DNA of 64,000 bases from NCBI GenBank assembly GCA_958496175.1, contig OY292278.1:43710001-43774000 (forward strand), in the 5' to 3' direction. The stretch is from Sisyra terminalis (taxonomy: Eukaryota > Arthropoda > Insecta > Neuroptera > Sisyridae). Positions 1-12,291 of the stretch are shown one piece after another. The position numbers were made by a program, and so were the translations under genes. The notes below the pieces were generated by a model. The model did no database searches and had not been told where the DNA came from. It saw only the letters and a program-made list of their open reading frames with translations. Position 1 is the first letter of the stretch. Each line of letters opens with the position of its first letter.

Positions 1-854
1 TAGACAAGTGGTTCGAGCTTTTCTTTCTTTCATCTGCCAACATTTCCCTATATCGCTGTCTCAAATATCTATGAGCTTTTCTTCATTGATAATATTCGTT
101 ATAAAAAAATATTTCGTTAATTTGTGATATATAATTTATATAACTATTATTCTTATTCGCTATTATTATATAATAAACTCTATATATTTACCTAAAGGAA
201 TAGAATTTGTTTCGTTTTAATAAAATTAATTATTATTTTTTTGGGTTTAAGTTTGTAACTAAGATTATTTAATATTTCTATCATTCATTGTATATAAATT
301 ATAATTACTATTCAACATTAGAGTGACGTCAGAGTATATGAACATTTTCATTATACTCTGCCAGTATTTTCGTCTTTGTTAATAAATGTAGAAAAGGAAA
401 ATAATTATGTTTCTTGTTGAAATCATTTGACCAATTGGCCTATATTATTTCTGTTGGAACTTATGTATTATAATATTATTAATTTTATCATTATTATTAT
501 TACAATTATTATGTATTAGATATGGTTATTTTTTCTTTAATATTTTTTTTTTTTTGTAATATATATAAGTAGATATTGAAAAATATTAAATTATTATCAA
601 AAGAAAATAATTGCAAAAAATAATAATCGTTGCCTATGACAACTATATACATATATTGAATCGAACAGTGAGTACCTGTATTATTAATTAAGAAAAATTT
701 ACTTTAAATATATTTAAAAGTATTAAAAAGTGATATATGTATATATGATTTGTTATTCTCTTACAGGACTTATCTCTTTTTCCCTGAATATAAGGTTTTG
801 TAAAAATTGAAATAAGAATCGTAAAATCGAAACTGGTAAACTTTATTTACTTCT

Positions 855-990
855 ACTGGTGGCCGAGTGGTTAAGGTGACCGCTTTAAAGGTGGTAGGTG
901 TTGGGTTTGATCCTATTGTCGAGCAAATTTTCGATATTTCTCGATTACGGATTTTATTAACCCTAGAGTTGCAAAAGACTTAAGTAGTTA
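855..990 (+). repeat. tRNA-derived SINE copy (Ser/Leu-type head)
   Basis: The head reads like a type II tRNA: an A-box-like GGTGGCCGAGTGGTTAAGG and a B-box-like GGGTTTGATCC. A short body follows (tatttctcgattacgg, then ttattaaccctagagt). The same head and body recur, mostly inverted, near 40.6, 41.1, 45.8 and 62.5 kb, so this is a dispersed SINE and not a working tRNA gene. The anticodon-arm region does not fold well. Confidence 0.7.
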
Positions 991-1239
991 TTAAGCTACG
1001 AAATAACTATTAAGAAAAAATCTTTATATTTTGAGTACCAATTCAGCAATTTACACATCTTTCTATACATGGTAGAATGGTCTAAATGCATTTTAAATTC
1101 ACTTGAGGAAATAAACTCGAAAGTCTTCTAAATTATAATAATTTTTAAAGAAACATCTTATCCGTGCGTCCGTGCAGAATGGGGCTATGCGCATGCGCTC
1201 TGTTATCCCCACTTACGTATTCAAAACGTTGGTAGGGGT

Positions 1240-2095
1240 ACTCACTCACTAATGTATTTATTTGTGAATACGTATTTCGGATTTTCAGGTTTACAATACG
1301 TGAAAGCCAAAAAACATAATGCTCACTTATAAACTTAACTGACACTTTTCAGATATATCTACTTAACAGAGTTTAAATTTTTAAGCAGACCCAAAGTTTT
1401 TGTTTTTAATAATAAACCAACTTTGTTTTATATTAAGCAGTAATAACGTTTCGCTTTTAACGGACTTAAATTGATTATTAAATTTGAAATTTCGATTGCT
1501 TATTAAACGTTACCCCTTACAAACTATGCTACCGTTTTTCACTCTTTTAGGGGAGGAATTTTTAAAAACCCTTTCTTATTATATATCTGCATTGTGTAAG
1601 GAAAACACTTTTCAAATTTCATCGACACAAATGTGCACTTATATTTGAAAATACAATGTAAAACGAAAAAAAATAATGACCTTCTTTATATTAGTTACCA
1701 TGACTAAAAAGTTATTCGATTTCGCGCATTTGGACGTTGTACATACAAAATTATTGGAAATAGGTGGAAAGCGTGGAAGTAAATTCGAATATTTTATTTA
1801 TTTTCAATAACAATAATTGGTTTTCAAATTGTTCTAAATACCGAAAAAAAGTTAGTATCGAAGATTTTATATTTGAATTGACAGTGAAATATATGGCAAA
1901 AAATTGCGACCTTAATGCTTTTCAGTCGAATATATAATTACTCCAGATCACAACCATTGGTTCATAAAATAAAATAGATTTTAAAAAGTTTGATTGTTGA
2001 AAAACGAACCAAAATTTAAAATCGCCAATTTGGTATAAGTACTACATAAGTATTAAACATTCATACTAATTTAGTGAAATGATGTTATTTAAATA
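1240..2095 (+). repeat. Dispersed repeat, copy 1
   Basis: This stretch matches, in reverse complement and with many small differences, about 60,345-61,070 inside the long Helitron-like element. Shared landmarks include tttgtgaatacgtatt followed by ggattttcaggtttacaat, a block with catcgacacaaatgtgca, and the pair of ttgttgaaaaacgaacc with taagtacta. No reading frame is kept between the copies. Its class is unknown. Confidence 0.65.
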
Positions 2096-2749
2096 ATATA
2101 AAAAAAATTATCTCATATTAAACATTTTATTGAGATAAAACCTTTAGTTGCGAATGCAACGGGCAACTACTAGTCTTTAATATTTGTTCTATTTTGGTTC
2201 GACCAGCGTTCGAGGAACTTTTTTAATCATTACCCCAAAAATAGAAAACTGGTAAGTTAATACATTGAGATAAGATAAAATAGGGGTTGAAGAATTGAAA
2301 TGGATGTTCAAGTTTCACCCTTATTAGTTTAAAATTTTATAATTCATGTTGTTTTTTCGTTATGAAGCAACCACTTGCAAGAATATCACTCTAAATAAAA
2401 ACAATTTACTTTATAGGTGAGTAATTCTATAGAAACGCAGTAGTCGAAGTATTGACAGCTAGTACATAACTTATTTTCAATAAAATTAAGTAACTAAAAA
2501 TGACTTAAGGAAAAATACGTAAAGAATATTTAGTTATGGAAAATGAATGCCATTTCATTATAAGCCAGTGTTGGACGAAATGTTGAATTGTATGGAAATA
2601 TTAAACCGAAGGAGTCAAGTGCATCAAAGTACAGTGGATTCTTACGAATAATACTCTCTTTTTGTATTCAATGTCTTATTCGGGTAGTTGAGAATAATTT
2701 GATTCGTTTACTTCTTACAATAATTTGAATCTTTTATTTTCGAATTTAG

Positions 2750-3999
2750 CTGCAATTTTGATTTTTAGAATTGTTTTCTTTATATTTTTGCTTCTTGTAT
2801 GTTTTTGTTCGGTTTTGTTGGGAACTATGGTATTACACATTGATCCGAGTCTGAGGAAAGTGTTTACAAAGGAATATATTTTAACAGGTAAAAGATTTCT
2901 TACTGTGCAATTTAATCGTATTTGTAAAGACGTTAAAGACTATTTTTCGTAGGACTGTCGTTTTTTCCAAACATGTGGATCAACACTCCAGTAACTTTTT
3001 ACAACGTCATATTTGATAGGCACCACGTTGGATTTGTCCAATATTTAAAATCTACCAATTCGGTTTTGAATTACGGTAAATTTTTTAGTCTTTACAGTTA
3101 GGTATAATGATTTTAATTCTATTTAATGTTTGTTTTAGGTATATGCGACAACATCACCAACCAAACCAATGAACAAGTAAGGTTTAATATAAATTCATTG
3201 GGTCCTTGTTCACCTTTTAGCAACCGAAGGTCAAGGAAGACAATCCCTTGTGTATTTTTAAAATTGAATCGTGCTTTACATTGGATTCCTGAATTTTATA
3301 ACGACACAAATTTACCGTCCGATATGCCGAAAAGCTTGCAAAGTTACATTAAAAATACAGTAGAGACCAATTTGCAGGTGGGTGGTGATTTGAATTATTC
3401 AGTTTTGTGAAAGTACCAAATGCCAATAGTCTTTGTACCCCATTTTGTACCAAATAATTTTATAAGTGTTTGTATAGATTTTTTTCGTAGAAAATATGGA
3501 TTCATTGTGAAGGATATTCACCGGCCGATGAAGAACATATTGGGAAAATCAATTACTATCCATTTCGAGGATTTGAAACGAAATATTTATATTCTTTGGG
3601 TGATAAAAATACGTTTTCTTCCCCAATTGTTGCCGTGGAATTTCCGCAGATAAAAAGTATGTTTTACTCTGTTGAACGATAAGATATTTATCCAAAAAAA
3701 ATAAAAAAATAAAGGAAATTATCATCTAATGTAAAGTCTTTAATATGTAATTTGACAATTTATTATTGAAATTTCGGAGTCCATTAATTATTTTTTTTGC
3801 AATTTACAACAAAAGCAAGAATGAAGTACAAATTAACTTCAAAGTATTCATCTTTTAAACAATATTTTGAAATATTTTATTAGCAACATTTTTTTTTTAT
3901 ATTTTAGAACGAATTTTGGTTTCGGTGAAATGTTCAATTTGGGTAAAAAATATTAATCGTATGAATAAACAAATATTGTTCCAATTATATTTAGATTAG
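2750..3999 (+). CDS. Na+/K+-ATPase beta-subunit-like protein (nervana-like), 5' end not found
   Basis: Exons are <2750..2887, 2953..3075, 3139..3377, 3491..3656 and 3908..3999, with GT-AG borders and matching phases. Family signs in order are a single membrane segment (FRIVFFIFLLLVCFCSVLLG), then LHIDP, ILTGLSFFPN, SLGPC, IPCVFLKLNR, WIPEFYNDTNLPSDMP, HCEGYSPADEEHIG, YYPFRGF, SPIVAVEF, and the end VKCSIW...FQLYLD. In the family the beta subunit chaperones the Na+/K+ pump alpha subunit to the plasma membrane and has a type II topology with a disulfide-bonded ectodomain. The cytoplasmic N-terminus, about 30 residues, should lie in an upstream exon that I could not identify. The ectodomain is short and diverged, so it may be an accessory beta paralogue. 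The exon 4 frame is only seen after splicing at cgtag (3490). AATAAA signals follow the stop near 4.03 kb. Confidence 0.82.
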
Positions 4000-4208
4000 T
4001 AAGTGATCATTTACCATTAGATTATTGTTAAGAATAAAACAAATAAAAAAATGTACATTAAATTATGAATAATTACTGAATATTTTTTTTCAGAAAGGAA
4101 ACATGTAGAAGGTAATATATCTTCAAAAAAAGTAGCAAAACATTTGCATATATTTGTCTAAAATGGAAGAATGTACGATTTTCCTTTTCCAAAATTTTTT
4201 TTCAATTC

Positions 4209-4885
4209 AAATCATAACTATTTTTGATTTTCGCGAATTTTAAATTGTCCTTTGTTAATTTTGAAGGGAAATTGTGGTGTATCCTTTACTCAAATTAATT
4301 TCAAAATCTATCGTTACAAATAATTCCTACAAATTATCTTGATAAATTCTGAATTTAAATTTCTATAACGATTTAAGAGCTAAACAAATAATTATAATTT
4401 AATATTAACTGAAAAAATCCTCCACTTGTATCCTTTTGTCGTATTAGAAATTTATCCTTTTTGGAAATTCGATGCATTATTAACATTAGTGTGTGTTTAA
4501 GAGTCACTTGAAAAGCTTTAAAAAAAAATCGTAAAATTTCATTTCTAATCATAACTATCTTTATTTTTCGCGAATTTTAAATTGTTCTTTGTTAATTTTG
4601 AAGGGAAATTGTGGTATATCCTTTACTCAAATTAATTTCAAAATCTATCGATACAAATAATTCCTACAAATTATCTTGATAAATTCTGAATTTAAATTTC
4701 TGTAATGATTTAAGAGCTAAACAAATAATTATAATTTAATATTAACTGAAAAAATCCTCCACTAGTATCCTTTTGTCGTACAAGAAATTTATCCTTTTTG
4801 GGAATTCGATTCATGATTAACATTAATATGTGTTTAAAAGTCACTTGAAAAGCTTTAACGAAAAAAATCGTAAAATCTGATTAAC
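4209..4885. repeat. Tandem direct duplication, two units of about 338 bp
   Basis: The block starting atcataactat at about 4209 repeats at about 4547. Both units carry ttaattttgaagggaaattg, tcctttactcaaattaattt, actgaaaaaatcctccact and gtcacttgaaaagcttt in the same order and spacing. They differ by scattered substitutions and small indels. No coding sense was seen. The duplication lies just downstream of the ATPase beta-like gene. Confidence 0.85.
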
Positions 4886-5282
4886 TGTTTCGTGTATGCA
4901 ACCAGTGATACATTTGTGAATAGGGGTTGCCTGTTAATTTTATTGATTTACGCATAATTGTATCGCCGGATCGGAGATTTCAATTGTAAACTTGAATAGA
5001 ATTTACAAAAAAAACACATTTTTTTTCTTGAACGAAAATCATAAAATCGAATTACAGTTTTTTTGTTTAATAAATAGGAAAAGATTTTAGCCTAACGTAA
5101 AATTCAAATGAATTTCATAAGTCATCAGTATTTATTTAATAAAAATTTTATTGTCAAAAAAGTAGGGAAAATCATAAAAAAGTTATATATTTTTTCGACA
5201 GATAAGTTTAATAAGATTTTTAAGTTTGAAATCACATAAGAATACTTTAAATGTGGTTGTTAACGACCAATACATATCATTT

Positions 5283-5350
5283 TAGCCGAGTGGATAGTGG
5301 CAACTACAGAGAACCGTAAGATCTTTGATCGATTCTCAACTTCATCATTT
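5283..5350 (+). repeat. tRNA-like sequence followed by a T run
   Basis: It reads tagccgagtggatagtgg, then a B-box-like gatcgattctcaact, then a run of nine Ts. It resembles a decayed tRNA or SINE head with a Pol III-type terminator. No good cloverleaf can be drawn by eye. Confidence 0.4.
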
Positions 5351-6867
5351 TTTTTTATCAATTATATAATGCAATTCGATTCTCTATAGTTTACAGATGA
5401 CAATTTTAATCGTTGTTTACAGATTCTAATATTAACAACAAATATTTTTTCTGTGAAATATGGTTAATAAGTTTTAATTTTGCAGAAGGATAACTTGAGA
5501 TTTGATAAAATCAGTTGATGAAATAATTTCGCATGTGGAGATAATTGAATCGGTGATTGGTAATCTGTAGACCTACAAAGGTTTATTAGTTTTAAGATTT
5601 AATTATTGATTTTTTATATTTGGCACTTAGAAAAAGAATCCATTTTGTTTTCTGAACAAGAAAATGATCAACTCGTACAAATTCAAAGTCTACATAAACC
5701 ACGTTATTTAAAGGAAAATGTCTTTTTTACAAATGTGTTGTATATGCAACCAATCATGCATTGATGTACTTGTAAAAAAATAACTAGACATATTACAAAT
5801 GAGAGGAAATTCTCAATGTATTTATTGTGAATTGCACCCACTAAAGACTTAAGAACTTATATTTTCTTACAATTGTTACAATGATTTTTTTCCTCGTCAG
5901 ATTTTTCTTGGAACTTGAAGAAGAACAGTCTTTCCTATCCAACGAAATATAATTTTCCTGGAAAAGAAAGTTAAGTGGTAAGTGTTAAGTACTGTCGCTT
6001 TATGTGTAGAAAAATTATTTTTTCCGTTTTTGCTTTAGTAATTCCATTATGGTACGCGTCCACCACCAAGGAGGATTATAATCGTTTTTGGATCCCAGTT
6101 CATCATCATACTGAACGTTGGAAGATTAATCATTGCAGAACCATTAGTGAATATTTTAAAAGAAAGTGTCAACAAAGTGTTATTTTTCAATATTTGGTGT
6201 AAATCTTAAGTGTTAAGTGATAAAATCAATAACAAAGAAAAAAATTAGAAATGTTTTATTGTTAAAAGTAAAAGTGCAATATGTTTAATCAGTACTTCAG
6301 CAGTGGTTTAACTAATTAAAATAAAATGGAAATTGTATTAATATACAAAACAACAACAAATATTTGTAAAATTATCATTGTTATTAAGTTACAATTTCGA
6401 TACAGTAAAAAAAATTATAGTAATACCAATAGTTGTAAATTCTTTATGTATTAAATACTTTATTGAAAATAAATATTTATTTTTTGGGAATTCGATGTTT
6501 TATTTATGAATTTTATATTTCAGGGTGTCTACGATAAAGAATAATCATTTTTCCAGCAGTTTAAAATATACAAAATTAGTAATTGGAAATGGGGATTGTT
6601 TTAAATTATTACAAAGCTTTAAGTATGCATATATTAATCTGTTTAGTTGTTATCTGCAATCCTTATTTAATATTACTATTTTGTGTCTAAACTAAGCCAA
6701 ATTCTGGTACTTTTAAGCACTTTTAAGTACGATTCCCATTCTGAATTTTTTGTTTGTTTTCTGAGATTGTTGTACAGAAGTTTCACGACAATTTATCCTT
6801 TTGTATTGGCATAACGAATAATTCATGAGTATAAATATGAGTTTTTACATTCCATATTAACATATTT

Positions 6868-6940
6868 TTACGGCTCAGTGGTATGAATCGCTCTACTGAC
6901 GCAGAAGATTCTGGGTTCCAATCTTGAAAGTTATTTACAT
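6868..6940 (+). repeat. tRNA-like sequence (left arm), empty site of the Jockey insertion
   Basis: An A-box-like acggctcagtggtatgaat and a B-box-like gggttccaatcttg are followed by a run of nine or more Ts. The single ctgacgcag at 6896-6904 is the pre-insertion form of the 9-bp target duplication that flanks the retrotransposon in the right arm. It resembles a decayed tRNA or SINE head. Confidence 0.5.
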
Positions 6941-7911
6941 TTTTTTTTTAATTACAATAAAAGATATTAAATTCTTAATACTTAAAATGATTTTTAGTTA
7001 CATTTACTCTTGTTTCCAGAAATTTCTATAGTTTCTATAGAAATAAATAGTTCGCTTAATTGTAATAACTTTAAATACTCTTTCGATTAACAGCATTAAA
7101 TAATGTAAATAGCAAAAGTTTAAGAATTGCTTAGCCATCTACGAAATGAAGTGTGAACACGTAGCACGTAATTCCACCCAAACCAATTTAAGTTTACTAC
7201 GCCACCTATGCCATCTATTTCAAACTTATAACATATACTTTAACACAAACTAACTTAAGTTTGTTCTGTCATCTGTCGGAATATAATAAGAACCCAAAGC
7301 TTCCAATAAAATTCTAAGCAAATCACAGCGTTGTTTATTTTGAAAATTTCAAATTAATCAAATGTTCAGAATTAAAAATAACAAACAGAATATGTTTATT
7401 GTTGATATAATTAAATTTATTTCTCAATGCAAATGAATTTAAATAATTGTTAGATTCAATAGTAAAATAATACTGAAGCAAATGAAACGTTTAGCTGCGT
7501 TTAGCTGTGGAAAATAAATACGACAAACGATAATTTTAACAATCGTATTTCAAAGAAAATTCTTGATATCATTTACTTAAATCATAGCTTCATAATGACA
7601 TTCGAAAAGTATATTACAAAAAATTACGACTTATCAACGTCCAAAATTGTTTTTTTCGATATTATAAATAAACATTTTATGAAGAAACTCTATTACCTAC
7701 AGAACAACTTTGTTTTTCCGAAAAAAAGGATGAAGGACCTTAAAATGTCATAATGTCGATCGACAATTTTTCCGATCGTAACATGGCGCAGCTATGGATA
7801 AAATATTTTCTCGATATTCAAATTATTTCCATCGAAAAGATTTTTCAATTTTCTGCAAATCTCATAAGAATTGTTTATATATGAGTTTTAACGTCATTTA
7901 CATATATCATC

Positions 7912-7990
7912 TGATGGCCGAATCGTTAAGGATATGTGCACTGATGTCGAGAACGGAAGATCCCAGTTCGAACCCCGGATGCGTAAGGTT
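7912..7990 (+). repeat. tRNA-like sequence in repeat unit 1
   Basis: It carries gatggccgaatcgttaagg, then a strong B-box-like cccagttcgaaccccgg, then a T run. Near-identical copies lie at about 9342-9420 (+) and about 11,219-11,300 (-), in the other repeat units. The acceptor-arm ends do not pair well, so a functional tRNA is unlikely. Confidence 0.5.
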
Positions 7991-9341
7991 TTTTAATTTC
8001 TAATTATTTCTAAAACTAATTTCTCTCTCTTTCTTACAGCATAATTCGTAACTATCGATCGTTAATAATCATTGTTCGTTAAGTTACAGCGTTAATTTCG
8101 ATGATCAAGTGCAACCTTCCGTGGTTGACAGTGGTCGATCGATTCCATTGAATTTATTTTACTTTTTTTTTTCGTTCATATATGTGACGTCACCAAATGA
8201 CGTCAAACACGAAAAAATTCCAAAAATGAGGGGGAGGATATCGAATTTTCGGTTTTCGTCAAATAGGATTTCGGGAATGGCTTTGTTATGTAACGGGAAG
8301 CCTAAAAATCATATTCTTAATTGGAAAATTTTTGATTTTCCAGGTAAATTTTCTGGCCAAAATCCGAAAGAATCTCGAAAAACGGACAGATTTCGTGTTT
8401 TTTTCCACTTTTATCAACTTTAACGTCCATTTATACGAAAACTAACGATCGTAGGTTATCGATAGTTGGCTTATTGGAAAGGGCTTGAATTACTCTATCG
8501 ATGGTGTAAATTTGGTCTTGGAAAAGCTTAAGGGGAAAAACTTTTTTTTTCAACTCTCCAGATTTTTGATTTCGTCGACCAAATGCATGTCGATTTTGCC
8601 GATTTTTTTTTGGTCGAATTTCTCGATGAAATTCACACCATAGCTGTATAATGTTACGCTCGAAAAGAATATATAAAAACATTTAAATTTTTCAATGTCC
8701 TCGATCGTTTTTTTCGACACTAAGAATTTTCATTATCGCATATATCCCATTTAAAAACAAATTGGTTTTTCAAAAAATAGGTTCAAGGTCATTAAAATGT
8801 TGCCATATTTTTCAAAAACATTTCCAAACGTATCATAGAATTGCTATGGTTAAAATATTTCCGGAAAATTCGATGAACATAGTTCGAATTTTATTTTCCA
8901 CATAAATACCATATCTGATTCAGGTAACGATCAAAAAAGTTGTCGAATCACATTGTAACACTTTTAAGGTCCATCCTTACTTGTCGAATATTTTGATCGA
9001 ATTTAGTGATGGTACTAGCGTTATGGTTGCATAATGTGACGATCGAAAACTCAATCGAAAATATCTGAACAATTCATTTTTTCCTATAAAATATTTACAG
9101 GCATTATGCAATACAAGTTAGTAATTTAAATGAAAAGCTGTTTTCTGGAAAAAAAGGATGAAAGACATTAAAATGTTATAATGTCGATCGATAATTTTTC
9201 CGATCGTAACATGGAGCAGCTATGGTTAAAATATTTTCCCGATATTCAAATTATTTCCATCGAAAATTTTTTTCCATTTTCTACAAATCTCATAAGAATT
9301 GTTTATATATGAGTTTTAACGTCATTTTCATATATCATCTA

Positions 9342-9420
9342 ATGGCCGAATCGTTAAGGATATGTGCACTGATGCCGAGAACGGAAGATCCCAGTTCGAA
9401 CCCCGGATGCGTAAGGTTTT
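9342..9420 (+). repeat. tRNA-like sequence in repeat unit 2
   Basis: This is the second copy of the tRNA-like head described at 7912. It differs at a few positions, for example atgccgagaacgg in place of atgtcgagaacgg. The B-box-like cagttcgaaccccgg is intact and is followed by a T run. Confidence 0.5.
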
Positions 9421-10227
9421 TTAATTTCTAATTATTTCTAAAACTAATTTCTCTCTCTTTCTTACAGCATAATTCGTAACTATCGATCGTTAATAATCAT
9501 TGTTCGTTAAGTTACAGCGTTAATTTCGAAGATCAAGTGCAACCTTCCGTGGTTGACAGTGGTCGATCGATTCCATTGAATTTATTTTACTTTTTTTTTT
9601 TCGTTCATATATGTGACGTCACCAAATGACGTCAAACACGAAAAAATTCCAAAAATGAGGGGGAGGATATCGAATTTTCGGTTTTCGTCAAATAGGATTT
9701 CGGGAATGGCTTCGTTATGCAACGGGAAGCCTAAAAATCGTATCCTTAAGTGTTTTTTTTTTTATTTTTCAGGTAAATTTTCCGGGCAAAATCCGAAAAA
9801 TCTTGAAAAACGGACCAATTTCGTGTTTTTTTCCACTTTTATCAACTTTAACGTCCATTTAAACGAAAACTAACGATCGTAGGTTATCGATCGTTAGCTT
9901 ATTCAATAGCGCTTGAATTACTCTACCGATGGTGTAAATTTGGTCCCGGAAAAGCTTAAGGGGAAAAACTTTTTTTTTCACCTCTCCAGATTTTTGATTT
10001 CGTCGACCAAATGCATGTCGATTTTGACGATTTTTTTTTGGTCGAATTTCTCGATGAAATTCACACCATAGCTGTATAATGTTACACTCGAAAAGAATAT
10101 ATAAAAAAAATTGCATTTTTGGATGTCTTTGATCGTTTTTTTCGATATTAAACATTTAAGTTTCCAATGATATTTCATTCAAAAAAAAATTTGTTTTTCG
10201 AAAAAAAGGATCAAGGACATTAATATA

Positions 10228-10420
10228 GGGCAATGTTTAAGCAGAAATTTTCCAAACGTAACAAGGAGCAACTATGGTTAAAATATTTCCGGAAAATTCG
10301 AGGAAAATCATTCGGGGGAAAAAAAAATTTGAACGATTTTCCTCGAATTTTCCGGAAATATTTTAACCATAGCTACTCCTTGTTACGTTTGGAAAATTTC
10401 TGCTTAAACATTGCTCTATA
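10228..10420. repeat. Central palindrome of the inverted duplication
   Basis: The arms caatgtttaagcagaaattt... and its reverse complement are each about 85-90 bp with about two differences. They are separated by a purine-rich spacer of around a dozen bases at about 10,317-10,329. This is the symmetry axis of the 13-kb inverted repeat and could extrude as a cruciform. Confidence 0.9.
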
Positions 10421-11218
10421 TTAATGTCCTTCATCCTTTTTTTTTAAAAAACAAATTTGTTTTTGAATGAAATATCATCGGAAACGTAAATGTTTAATAT
10501 CGAAAAAAACCAGCAAGGACATCCAAAAATGCAATTTTTTTTATATATTCTTTTCGAGTGTAACATTATACAGCTATGGTGAGAATTTCATCGAGAAATT
10601 CGACCAAAAAAAAATCGTCAAAATCGACATGCATTTGGTCGACGAAATCAAAAATCTGGAGAGGTGAAAAAAAAAGTTTTTCCCCTTAAGCTTTTCCGGG
10701 ACCAAATTTACACCATCGGTAGAGTAATTCAAGCGCTATTGAATAAGCTAACGATCGATAACCTACGATCGTTAGTTTTCGTTTAAATGGACGTTAAAGT
10801 TGATAAAAGTGGAAAAAAACACGAAATTGGTCCGTTTTTCAAGATTTTTCGGATTTTGCCCGGAAAATTTACCTGAAAAATAAAAAAAAAAACACTTAAG
10901 GATACGATTTTTAGGCTTCCCGTTGCATAACGAAGCCATTCCCGAAATCCTATTTGACGAAAACCGAAAATTCGATATCCTCCCCCTCATTTTTGGAATT
11001 TTTTCGTGTTTGACGTCATTTGGTGACGTCACATATATGAACAAAAAAAAAAGTAAAATAAATTCAATGGGATCGATCGACCTCTGTTCAAGCTCGAAAG
11101 GCTGAACTTGATCATCGAAATTAACGCTGTAACTTATCGAATATTAATTATTAACGATCGAAACTTATTAATTATGCTGTAAGAAAGAGAGAGAAATTAG
11201 TTTTAGAAATAATTAGAA

Positions 11219-11300
11219 ATTAAAAAACCTTACGCATCCGGGGTTCGAACTGGGATCCTCCGTTCTCGACATCAGTGCACATATCCTTAACGATTCGGCC
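11219..11300 (-). repeat. tRNA-like sequence in repeat unit 3 (right arm)
   Basis: This is the inverted copy of the tRNA-like head of units 1 and 2. On the minus strand it has the A-box-like gatggccgaatcgttaagg and the B-box-like cagttcgaaccccgg. Confidence 0.5.
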
Positions 11301-12291
11301 ATCAGATGATATATGTAAATGACGTTAAAACTCATATATAAACAATTCTTATGAGTTTTGTAGGAAATGGAAAAATCTTTTCGATGGAAATAATTTGAAT
11401 ATCGGGAAAATATTTTAACCATAGCTGCTCCATGTTACGATTGGAAAAATTATCGATCGACATTATGACATTTTAAGGTCCTTCATCCTTTTTTCGGAAA
11501 AACAAAGTTGTTCTGTAGGTAATAGAGTTTCTTCATAAAATGTTTATAATATCGAAAAAAAAAATTTTGGACGTTGATAAGTCGTTATTTTTTTAATATA
11601 CTTTTCGAATGACATTATGAAGCTATGATTTATGTAAATGATATAAAGAATTTTCTTTGAAATACGATTGTTAAAATTATCGTTTGTGTATTTATTTTCC
11701 ACAGCTAAACGTTTCATTTTCTTCAGTACTATTTTATTATTGAGTCTAACAAATATTTAAATTTATTTGTTTTGAGAAATAAATTTAATTATATCAACAA
11801 TAAACATTATTCTCTTTGTTATTTTTAATTCTGAACATTTGATTCATTTGAAATTTTCAATTAAAACAACGCTGTCATTTGCTTAGAATTTTGTTGAAAG
11901 CTTTGGGTTCATATTACATTCCGACAGATGACACAACAAACTTAAGTTGGTTTAAGTTAAGGTACATGACATAAGTTCAAAATAGATGACATAGGTGGCG
12001 CAGCAAACTTAAATTGGTTGGGGTGGAATTACGTGCTACGTGTTCATACTTCATTTCGTATATGGCAAAGCAATCCTTAAACTTTTGCTATTTACATTAT
12101 TTAATGCTGTTAATCGAAAGAGTATTTAAAGTTATTACAAATAAGCGAACAATTTATTTCCATAGAAATTTCTGGAAACAAGAATTAATGTAACTAAGAA
12201 GTATTTTAAGTATTAAGAATTTAATATCTTTTATTGTAATTAAAAAAAAAAAAAAACTTTCAAGATTGGAACCCGGAATCTTCTGCGTCAG

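Larger units (their letters stand above)
1..2749. other. Non-coding, repeat-bearing left end
   Basis: No coding region could be supported here. The stretch is AT-rich and holds a SINE copy (about 855-990) and one copy of a dispersed repeat (1240-2095). The missing 5' exon of the ATPase beta-like gene may lie here or beyond the window, but I could not find a convincing one. Open frames here are short and lack family likeness. Confidence 0.6.

Noticed and set aside
855..930. A functional tRNA-Ser or tRNA-Leu gene.
   Set aside because: The A and B boxes are good, but the acceptor and anticodon stems do not pair and the sequence recurs as a dispersed repeat.
5975..6202. A 75-residue open frame in the left arm with a similar frame in the right arm (17,803-17,991).
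   Set aside because: The likeness follows from the inverted duplication. Differences between the copies change amino acids freely and the right-arm frame ends early, so there is no sign of protein selection.
7912..7990. A functional tRNA gene with a perfect-looking B box.
   Set aside because: There is no acceptor-stem pairing and it is carried as part of a larger repeat unit in three copies.
7794..11422. Repeated open frames of 60-104 residues (near 7,794, 8,109, 9,222, 9,613, 10,772 and 11,213) that look like a small gene family.
   Set aside because: They are the same repeat unit read several times, span the tRNA-like sequence and CRE-like palindromes, and have no start context or domain likeness.
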